From an uncultured Clostridia bacterium (lineage in GTDB: Bacteria > Bacillota > Clostridia > Oscillospirales > Oscillospiraceae), in contig CALBJG010000108.1 in assembly GCA_937892865.1 (NCBI GenBank), forward strand, positions 1-36,741: a DNA stretch of 36,741 bases. The letters run 5' to 3'. Position 1 is the first letter of the stretch. The number at the start of each line of letters is the position of its first letter. The notes under the pieces were generated by a model, which had not been told where the DNA came from, made no database searches, and saw nothing but the letters and a program-made list of their open reading frames with translations. Of the stretch, positions 30,277-36,741 are shown in pieces. Position numbers and translations under genes: made by a program.

Positions 30277-31389
30277 ATGAATGTAATGGGAATCGTCTTT
30301 GCCAACGACGGTACTGTTGGCGCCCTGACCGATAAGCGCACCATGGCCAGTTTGCCTTTCGGCGGCCGTTACCGCCAGGTGGACTTTGCTCTTTCCAATC
30401 TTTGCGCCGCTGGCGTCCGCCATGTGGGCATCATCACCCGGCATAACTACCAGTCCCTGATCAACCACATCGGCTCCGGTGAAGAATGGGGTCTGGAACT
30501 GCAGGAGGGCGGTCTGGAATTTCTGACCCCCTATGCTATGAGCCGTACAGACAACTACCGGGGCAAACTGGAGTCTTTGTACTCTGCAATGGATTTCCTG
30601 GAGTATGGCCCTGAGGACGAGTATGTGATCATGATCGATGCGGCTATTTTGAGCAACATCGACCTGGAAAGCGTACTCAATGCCCATATTGCCAGCGGAA
30701 AGGATATTACTGTCGTCACCAAGGAGGGCATCGCCAACGGCAAAAAGCAGTTGGATTTGGCCATTCGCGTGGATGGCGTCGGCAACATTACCGACATCGT
30801 TGTTGACTATGCTGCGCCGGAAACCTATCAGGCTTCCATGGATATCTTTGTGCTGCGCAAGAACTGGCTGATCCGCCAGGTTAAAGAGCATATCGCCCAT
30901 AATCTGTTCCATATGGACCGGGACTTGGTGCTGGGTCTGTGGCAGCGGGGTGAGGCTACCGTGAATGTGTATCCCTTTAAGGGCAAAGCCCTCTATAACG
31001 AAACAGTTGAGGAGTATTACCACAACTCTCTGGCGCTGGTGGACAAGGACACCCGCCACGATCTGTTCCACTACAATCACCCGGTCTACACCCGTGTCCG
31101 TGACAGAGTTCCCACTTTCTACGGCGAGAAATGTGATGTGGAAAACTGTATCGTTGCCGACGGCTGTATGCTGGGCGGCAAGGCAAAGAACAGCATTCTG
31201 TTCCGGCAGGTGACATTGTATCCCGGCGCGGAAATCGAGGATTGCGTCATTATGAACGATGTGGTCATCGGTGAAGGCTGTTACTTAAAGTGCGTGATTT
31301 TGGATAAGGATGTTGTGGTACAGCCCGGCAAGAAACTGATCGGCACACCCAATAATCCGGTGATCGTAAAACGGGGAGAAGTTGTATGA
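30277..31389 (+). CDS. glgD: Glucose-1-phosphate adenylyltransferase regulatory subunit
   Basis: 370-aa GlgC paralogue. The substrate frame PFGGRYRQVDFALSNL is kept, but the GGxGxRL nucleotide loop of GlgC is replaced by FANDGTVGALTDK. It should therefore be the non-catalytic partner that modulates GlgC in Firmicutes (family knowledge). ATG 30277 is chosen over ATG 30271 because AAGGAGG lies 8 nt before it; 30271 is only about 2 nt away. The gap to glgC is 13 bp. The stop overlaps glgA by 4 bp (ATGA). Confidence 0.93.
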   Translation: MNVMGIVFANDGTVGALTDKRTMASLPFGGRYRQVDFALSNLCAAGVRHVGIITRHNYQSLINHIGSGEEWGLELQEGGLEFLTPYAMSRTDNYRGKLESLYSAMDFLEYGPEDEYVIMIDAAILSNIDLESVLNAHIASGKDITVVTKEGIANGKKQLDLAIRVDGVGNITDIVVDYAAPETYQASMDIFVLRKNWLIRQVKEHIAHNLFHMDRDLVLGLWQRGEATVNVYPFKGKALYNETVEEYYHNSLALVDKDTRHDLFHYNHPVYTRVRDRVPTFYGEKCDVENCIVADGCMLGGKAKNSILFRQVTLYPGAEIEDCVIMNDVVIGEGCYLKCVILDKDVVVQPGKKLIGTPNNPVIVKRGEVV

Positions 31390-32831
31390 AAATAGCGATT
31401 CTCGCCTCTGAAGGCGCGCCTTACGTCAAATCCGGCGGTTTGGGCGATGTGATGGAGGCGTTGCCTGCGGCGTTGGCCCGGATCCCGGGCAATGAGGTCG
31501 TTTTGATCCTGCCCTATTATCAGAAGATCAAAGATAACCCTGCCTATCAGGTGGAAAATGTAGCCCAGTTCCAGGTGGCATTGGGCTGGCGTCAGCAGTA
31601 TGCCGGCGTTTTGCGGCTGCAAGGCCGTACCGACGGTGTGCAGGTGTACTTTATCGACAGCCTGTACTATTTTGGCGGCAGAGATGGGGCGATCTATGGC
31701 CATTTGGATGACGGAGAGCGGTATGCCTTCTTCTCCAAAGCCTGCCTGGACGCAATGGCAGCCCTTTCTTTCCAGCCGGATGTGATCCAGTGTAACGACT
31801 GGCAGACGGCATTGGTGCCCTCTTTGCTCCGGGCACAGTACCGCCCGTTGTTTCCCAATACCAAGACCATGTTCACCATCCACAATGTGGAGTACCAGGG
31901 TTGGGCAGGAAGCAACTTCTTTGATGATGTGCTGGCATTTCCCTGGGAGTACCGGGGTTGCCTGGATATGGGCGGCGCTGTGAACTTTATGAAAGGCGCT
32001 ATTGAAACAGCAGATATCGTATCTACCGTTTCCGAAACCTACGCCCGGGAACTGATGTATCCTTACTACGCCCACGGATTGGACAGTGTGCTGTCCGCCG
32101 CATCCTGGAAACTCACCGGTATCACCAACGGTATCGATGTGAACACCTTTAACCCGGAGACCGATCCTGCGCTCCCCGCCCACTTTAACGGGGAAACGTT
32201 TGTAGCCGGTAAGGCTGCTTGCAAGGCGGCATTGCAGGAAGAGGTGGGTCTGCCGGTAAAACCGGACGCGCCGCTGATGGTGATGGTCACCCGGTTGGTG
32301 GGACATAAGGGCCTGGATCTTCTGTGTTACATTGCCCGCAGGCTGATGTGGGAGAGCGATGCCCAGTTGCTGATTCTGGGTACCGGTGAAAGCCATTATG
32401 AACAGTATTTCCGTGACTTGGAGCGGGAGTTCCCGGACCAGGTATCTGCCAAGATCACATTCAATTTAGGTCTTGCTGCCCGGATCTATGCCGGCGGTGA
32501 CATCTACCTGATGCCCTCCAAGAGCGAGCCTTGCGGCCTCAGCCAGATGAATGCTATGCGTTACGGCACAGTGCCTGTGGTACACGCCACCGGTGGTCTT
32601 AAGGACACCGTACCGCCCGCAGACGAAAACGGCGAAAACGGTTTGGGCTTTACATTCTGCAGTTACAATGCCGACGATTTCTATGGCGCTCTGCAGAGAG
32701 CCTTGCGGCTGTATAAAGAAAAACCGGAAGCATTCCGGGCTTTGCAGAAGCGGGGAATGGAGCAGGACTTCAGTTGGGATGTACCTGCTGCCAAATATAT
32801 GGAGCAATTCATAAGATTGCATGAGAACTGA
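31386..32831 (+). CDS. glgA: Glycogen synthase (ADP-glucose, GT5)
   Basis: 481-aa GT5 glycogen synthase. N-terminal PYVKSGGLGDVMEALP holds the ADP-glucose-binding KxGGL motif. Later blocks are FTIHNVEYQGW, TVSETYARELM, GITNGIDVNTFNP, MVTRLVGHKGLDLL, PSKSEPCGLSQMNAMRYGT and HATGGLKDTV. Elongates alpha-1,4-glucan from ADP-glucose made by GlgC/GlgD. The stop codon lies inside a 26-bp direct repeat (32821-32846) that recurs at 33103-33128, so the final residues may have been altered by the event that produced the repeat. Confidence 0.96.
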   Translation: MKIAILASEGAPYVKSGGLGDVMEALPAALARIPGNEVVLILPYYQKIKDNPAYQVENVAQFQVALGWRQQYAGVLRLQGRTDGVQVYFIDSLYYFGGRDGAIYGHLDDGERYAFFSKACLDAMAALSFQPDVIQCNDWQTALVPSLLRAQYRPLFPNTKTMFTIHNVEYQGWAGSNFFDDVLAFPWEYRGCLDMGGAVNFMKGAIETADIVSTVSETYARELMYPYYAHGLDSVLSAASWKLTGITNGIDVNTFNPETDPALPAHFNGETFVAGKAACKAALQEEVGLPVKPDAPLMVMVTRLVGHKGLDLLCYIARRLMWESDAQLLILGTGESHYEQYFRDLEREFPDQVSAKITFNLGLAARIYAGGDIYLMPSKSEPCGLSQMNAMRYGTVPVVHATGGLKDTVPPADENGENGLGFTFCSYNADDFYGALQRALRLYKEKPEAFRALQKRGMEQDFSWDVPAAKYMEQFIRLHEN

Positions 32832-33128
32832 CGACCGCCAAAATGCCGGTATGCACCGGCAGACAATTCATTACAAGCGCGAATCAAGCCGTTTCTTCTG
32901 CTGTAATGCTCGGTAACGCACCAAGCGAAAAATGTCATTGCGAGGGCAACTCTGTTGCCCGTGGCAATCTCAAGGAAGCAGAAAAGGCTTGCTTACGCAA
33001 GGCATTTTGACTTACCGCACAACTCGTGCCTTACCGTACCAATGTACGGCGACAGGCACGAGTTGCTTGTCTCGTCAGCCCTCCTGCCCTCTTTTCGCGC
33101 GTATGAGAACTGACGACCGTCAAAATGC
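32821..33128. repeat. Direct repeat pair bracketing a repeat-rich insertion after glgA
   Basis: A 26-bp sequence at 32821-32846 recurs at 33103-33128 with one mismatch (C or T at the 18th base). It begins ATGAGAACTGACGACCG. The interval holds a GCCGGT/ACCGGC hairpin (32845-32860), a TGTCATTGCG-type element (32933-32972, with GGTAACGCAC before it), and a long hairpin at 33020-33065 (CAACTCGTGCCT / AGGCACGAGTTG, inner CCGTAC/GTACGG). No transposase ORF is present. The layout is insertion-like or a duplication. Confidence 0.75.
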
Positions 33129-33146
33129 AAATTCACCCCAATGATA

Positions 33147-33179
33147 AAAACCGTCGCAGATACTGTCTGCGACGGTTTT
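33147..33179. terminator. Bidirectional terminator of thrC
   Basis: 14-bp stem AAAACCGTCGCAGA (33147-33160) / TCTGCGACGGTTTT (33166-33179), with a TACTG loop and T runs in both directions, just past the thrC stop codon (33189, minus). Confidence 0.95.
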
Positions 33180-33188
33180 GTTTTGAAA

Positions 33189-34640
33189 TTAAATCTTTTC
33201 AACAAAGGACAGCATATCGCTTTTGGGGATGACACCGGTGTGCTTTTCTTTCCGTTTATCCAGATCTTTCAGATTCTCCGGAATGGCCACGCCGGTCTTT
33301 TTCTGCAAGATCTCCATCTGGCGGAATTCGTCCGGTTCATTGCAATCGCCCAGGGCAGACAGTACCGCCGCCGGGAACTTGTAAGGAGAAGCAGTGGACA
33401 GCACCACCATAGGGGCAGTGTCACCGGTTTGGTTTACATAATCTTCAGCAACGGCCCAGCCGCAGGCAGTGTGGGGGTCGCACAGATACTGCCGCTCCTG
33501 CCATACTTTGCCGATGACAGCCATTGCTTTGGCATCGTCACAGCAACCGGCGTAGAATTCTTCGGAAATGGCATTTTTCATTTCTTCGGGAACGGTGTAG
33601 ACACCCTCCTTGTTCAACCGCTGCATCAAATCCGCAACCAAAGCGGCATCCTGGCTCATAAAGTACAAAAGCCGCTCTAAGTTGGAGGAGATGAGGATGT
33701 CCATAGAGGGGGAGATGGTCTTCAGGAAAGGTCTGCGCCGGTCGTAAACACCGGTGTTGATGAAATCGGTAAGTACATTGTTGGCATTGGAAGCGCAGAT
33801 CAGTTTGCTCACGGGAAGGCCCATCTTTTTGGCAATATAGCCGGCTAAAATATCGCCGAAGTTGCCGGTGGGAACGGAGAAGTTCACCTTGTCACCCATT
33901 TTGATCTGCTTTCTGTCCAGCAGGTCTTTATAAGCCTTGAAATAATAGGTGATCTGGGGGGCAAGACGACCGATGTTGATGGAGTTGGCGCTGGAAAGAC
34001 GCTTGCCGCAGGAAAGAACGCCGTTTTCTGCCTGGGCGAAAATATTCTTCACGCCGGTTTGGGCATCATCGAAGTTGCCTTCGATGGCGCATACGGAAAC
34101 GTTGTTTCCTTCCTGGGTGACCATCTGCGCCCGCTGCACCTTGGAAACACCGCCGTTGGGGTAGAATACGCAAATTTTAATACCGTCCACATCCCGGAAA
34201 CCTTCCAAAGCGGCTTTACCGGTGTCACCGGAAGTGGCGGTGAGGATGAGAATATCCTCTTCCATTCCTTTTTCGGTTTTGGCGGCGGTGAGCAGTTGGG
34301 GCAGCATACAAAGCGCCACATCTTTAAAAGCAGAGGTGGGCCCCCGGAACAGTTCCAGCACGGTAAATGCGCCGGTGTCCACGGTGGGTGTCAGTTCTTC
34401 CGTTTGGAACTTGCCGGTGTAGGCTTTTTTTACGAGGCCGTCCATATCGGGGATATGGGGCAGCAACGCAGAAATGATCCGGCTTGCCATCGCCATCGTG
34501 TCCTCTTTCAAACAGGCGTTAACATCAATTTGCGGAATTTGGGACGGGACATATAAACCACCGTCAGGGGCAAGACCGTTCAGCACAGCCTGGGCGCTGT
34601 CCACGGTGGGGGAAAGACTCCGGGTAGAATGGTACTGCAT
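33189..34640 (-). CDS. thrC: Threonine synthase
   Basis: 483-aa PLP enzyme converting O-phosphohomoserine to threonine. N-terminal STRSLSPTVDSAQAVLNGLAPDGGLY is typical, and the PLP Lys lies in TSAFKDVAL. Further marks are TATSGDTGKAALEGF and PTGNFGDILAGYIAKKMGLP. The frame continues upstream through the thrC-hom gap, but ATG 34640 has AGGAGG about 9 nt before it. Divergent from hom and lysC, so the window holds the threonine branch arranged around a shared 199-bp gap. Confidence 0.95.
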   Translation of the reverse strand: MQYHSTRSLSPTVDSAQAVLNGLAPDGGLYVPSQIPQIDVNACLKEDTMAMASRIISALLPHIPDMDGLVKKAYTGKFQTEELTPTVDTGAFTVLELFRGPTSAFKDVALCMLPQLLTAAKTEKGMEEDILILTATSGDTGKAALEGFRDVDGIKICVFYPNGGVSKVQRAQMVTQEGNNVSVCAIEGNFDDAQTGVKNIFAQAENGVLSCGKRLSSANSINIGRLAPQITYYFKAYKDLLDRKQIKMGDKVNFSVPTGNFGDILAGYIAKKMGLPVSKLICASNANNVLTDFINTGVYDRRRPFLKTISPSMDILISSNLERLLYFMSQDAALVADLMQRLNKEGVYTVPEEMKNAISEEFYAGCCDDAKAMAVIGKVWQERQYLCDPHTACGWAVAEDYVNQTGDTAPMVVLSTASPYKFPAAVLSALGDCNEPDEFRQMEILQKKTGVAIPENLKDLDKRKEKHTGVIPKSDMLSFVEKI

Positions 34641-34734
34641 AAGGGTTGACCTCCTGGGGAAAAGTACGGAAAAATATTTGCCAAATGCACAAATGCAGAG
34701 CTTTTTCCGATAAAAACTTGTTTTTTTGCTACAG

Positions 34735-34763
34735 TTGCTTTTTGAGTAGGTATATGATATACT
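34735..34763 (+). promoter_or_regulatory. Promoter of hom-lysC
   Basis: TTGCTT (34735-34740) and TATACT (34758-34763) have a 17-bp spacer, about 76 bp before the hom start. No T-box or lysine riboswitch pattern is seen. No clear promoter for thrC was found in the same gap. Confidence 0.6.
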
Positions 34764-34839
34764 GTTTTGAGGCAAAAAGCAAGTGTTTTCCAAGGAGAGC
34801 GCTTGATTCTGATAAAAAGCGAGCAATGGAGGAAGAAAG

Positions 34840-35951
34840 ATGAGAATTGGTTTGCTTGGTTTTGGCGTTGTGGGCAGAGGCGTATATGACCTCACTGCCG
34901 GCCGCGACGATATTAAAGTGGCAAAAGTTGTGTGCCTGGAAGATGTGACACTGCCCGATGCAGAAGTTACCAAGGACTTCCAAAGCGTACTGAATGACCC
35001 CACTATCGACACGGTTGTGGAGGCTATGGGCGGCTTGCATCCCGCTTACGAGTTTGTCCGCGCCGCAATGGAAGCCGGAAAGAATATCGTCACCTCCAAT
35101 AAAGCATTGGTCGCCACATATTATGACGAACTGCTGCCCCTGGCAGAGGAGAAGGGCCTGCTGTTTCGTTGTACAGCGGCAGTTGGCGGCGGTATCGGCT
35201 GGAGCGGGCCCGCCGCATTCAGAAACTGCAGCAGGTAGGCGGCATTATGAACGGCACCTGCAACTACATTCTCGATTCTATGACCCGTTTGGGTCTTGGC
35301 TATGACGATGCCCTTTCCCAGGCCCAGGCGCTGGGTTATGCCGAGGCAAACCCCACCACCGATGTGGAAGGTATCGACACCTGGCACAAGTTGCTGCTGT
35401 CCTCCAATATCGGTTTTGGCATCAGCCTGGATCCTGCCACTGTTCCGGTGTGCGGCATCAGCGCCATTCGCGCCGCAGATGTGGAGAATTTCCGGAATCA
35501 CGGTCTGGTGTGCAAACTGATCTCCACCGGCAGAATGGAAGACGGCGTACTGAATGCCTATGTGCAGCCCACCCTGTTCCCCCAGGGCGCACCGGAAGCG
35601 GCTGTTCCTTCCAACTATAACCTGATCACTCTGATCGGCAGCGCCTCCGGCAGAATGAGTTTCTACGGTCAGGGCGCAGGCCGTTACCCCACTGCATACA
35701 ATGTTATGCAGGACTGCGCTGATGTTCTGGCAGGCAAAGGCTTCTACAGCCCCTATGGCGAAAAGACCGCCGCAGCCAACACCGACAAATTGCGCTACTA
35801 TGTCAGCGGCGCTTGCGATGCCTGGCTGGAAGAAAACTGCGCAGAGCGCTGGGGTGACGCCGTTGTTACCAAACCGGTGTCCGTTGCGGATATCCACGCC
35901 TGGCGCAAAGAGCGCAGCGGCGCATTCATCGCGGCGCTGCCCACGGAATAA
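34840..35951 (+). pseudogene. hom: Homoserine dehydrogenase, frameshifted
   Basis: Two reading frames together encode homoserine dehydrogenase. The first (34840-35238) gives MRIGLLGFGVVGRGVYD, the NAD(P) Rossmann motif, then VEAMGGLHPAYEFV and TAAVGGGIGW. The second frame (to 35951) continues with ERARRIQKLQQVGGIMNGTCNYIL, the conserved catalytic-domain start. The frame switch lies near 35199-35202, at a CTGG. Homologues have about four more residues between GGGI-W and LERxRR (from memory), so a 13-bp deletion between two CTGG repeats fits; 1112 bp plus 13 is a whole number of codons. As written, the gene yields a truncated 132-aa protein. Either a real mutation or an assembly error. The enzyme makes homoserine for Thr and Met. 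ATG 34840 has GGAGG upstream. Confidence 0.88.
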
Positions 35952-35976
35952 TCACCTTTGAAGGAAGGAAACTTTA

Positions 35977-36741
35977 TGCTGAAAGTAACGAAATTCGGCG
36001 GTTCTTCTATGGCGGACGCCAAGCAGTACCGCAAAGTCAGAGATATCGTCCTGGCAGATCCGGAGCGGAAAGTGGTTATCGTTTCTGCCGCCGGTAAGCG
36101 GGATTCTTCTGACCATAAACTGACAGACCTTTTGTATCTGTGCCACGCCCACACCAAGTACGGCGTTGCTTGTGATCCGATTTTTGATATGATCACCTCC
36201 CGTTACATCGAGATCCGGGATGAGTTGGGTCTGGATGTGGATCTGGAGAGCGAGTTTAAGGAACTGAAAAAACGCCTGGATGCCAAGGACGTGTCCGAGG
36301 ATGAACTGGCAAGCCGCGGTGAGTACTACTCTGCCAAACTGATGGCGGCATTCTTGGATTTTGAGTTCGTGGATGCGGCAGACTGGATCCGTTTTAATAT
36401 GGACGGCACAGTGGATAAGGAAGTGTCCTACGCCGCTCTGAAGAAATTAGGTCACGGCAAGGGTATCGTGATCCCCGGTTTCTACGGTGCAATGCCCGAC
36501 GGCCGGATCCGCACGTTCTCCCGTGGCGGCAGCGATATCACCGGCGCATTGGCAGCCGCTGCATTGGATGCCAGTGTGTATGAAAACTGGACGGATGTTT
36601 CCGGCATTCTGATGGCTGACCCCCGGATCGTGGAAAATCCCCAGCCCATCCCCGAGGTTACATACGATGAATTGCGGGAGTTGAGTTATGCCGGCGCCCA
36701 GGTGCTCCACGAAGGCACCATTCTGCCTGTTCGTGAGAAGG
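35977..36741 (+). CDS. lysC: Aspartate kinase, 3' end cut by the window
   Basis: 255 codons, open to the window end. N-terminal VTKFGGSSMADAKQYRKVRD is the aspartokinase ATP-binding start, followed by VVIVSAAGKR and RTFSRGGSDITGALAAAALD, the substrate-binding block. It phosphorylates aspartate, the first step to Lys, Thr and Met. The C-terminal ACT regulatory domains would lie beyond the window. ATG 35977 has AAGGAAGGAA about 5 nt upstream. It follows hom by 25 bp in the same direction, so the two are probably cotranscribed. Confidence 0.95.

Noticed and set aside
29025..30344. Long minus-strand ORF (439 aa) opposite glgC
   Set aside because: It is an antisense shadow of glgC. It has no ribosome site and its residues are not family-like.
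32932..33144. ORF of 70 aa after glgA
   Set aside because: It is built from the palindromic repeat, has no ribosome site and ends by chance in the thrC terminator region.
34641..34839. T-box or lysine/threonine-type leader between thrC and hom
   Set aside because: No T-box core or riboswitch pattern is visible; only a promoter with a short leader.
35195..35206. Programmed ribosomal frameshift in hom
   Set aside because: No slippery heptamer or downstream stimulatory structure is seen, and residues expected in the family are missing at the junction.

Overview
The window looks like a piece of chromosome from a low-to-moderate GC, Gram-positive, anaerobic Clostridia-type bacterium, most likely a gut Oscillospiraceae/Ruminococcaceae relative. 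The evidence is strong AAGGAGG ribosome sites throughout, sigma-A-like promoters, a SpoVT sporulation regulator, the GlgC/GlgD pair typical of Firmicutes, YfmF/YfmH M16 peptidases, a VanR/VanS-like two-component pair, an SPQTG sortase signal, and interspersed repeats of a kind common in gut clostridia. No rRNA, tRNA, phage, transposase or CRISPR array was seen. This taxonomic reading is inference from gene content.

Layout. 1-3845: a heterodimeric ABC exporter (two half-transporters, 8-bp overlap). 3846-4848: interspersed repeats around spoVT (minus). 4849-6001: an AT-rich two-gene minus-strand cassette, a coiled-coil protein and a protein with a PD-(D/E)XK-like nuclease motif, which differs in composition from its surroundings. 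6002-6276: three strong hairpins. 6277-11179 (minus): CapA-like protein, DUF4062 protein, inositol-monophosphatase-like enzyme and a cell-wall-anchored 5'-nucleotidase. 11308-12602 (plus): small acidic membrane protein and GluQ-type tRNA synthetase. 12708-13637: a sugar-nucleotidyltransferase-like protein. 13681-16526 (minus): prmA, a DUF4015 glycosidase-like protein and a GH25 muramidase. 16662-20112 (plus): yfmF-yfmH-lgt. 20355-24420 (plus): acyltransferase with zinc ribbon, response regulator and histidine kinase. 24421-24608: a candidate structured RNA. 24669-25223: a phosphoribosyltransferase. 25271-27326 (minus): two tandem paralogous GH20-like proteins. 27547-28701: alanine racemase. 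28785-28971: tiny ORFs. 29073-32831: glgC-glgD-glgA glycogen synthesis operon. 32832-33188: repeats. 33189-34640 (minus): thrC, divergent from a frameshifted hom (34840-35951) and lysC (35977 onward, cut by the window edge).

How the genes work together. Most of the window is housekeeping: glycogen storage, threonine/lysine pathway entry, envelope building and lipoprotein maturation. The least explained parts are the AT-rich nuclease-like cassette (4849-6001), the DUF4062 protein joined directly to a phosphatase gene (8853-9887), the tandem cytoplasmic GH20-like pair (25271-27326) and the triple-hairpin intergenic region before the phosphoribosyltransferase (24474-24592). The hom gene is broken by an apparent small deletion, which is either a real auxotrophy lesion or an assembly error.
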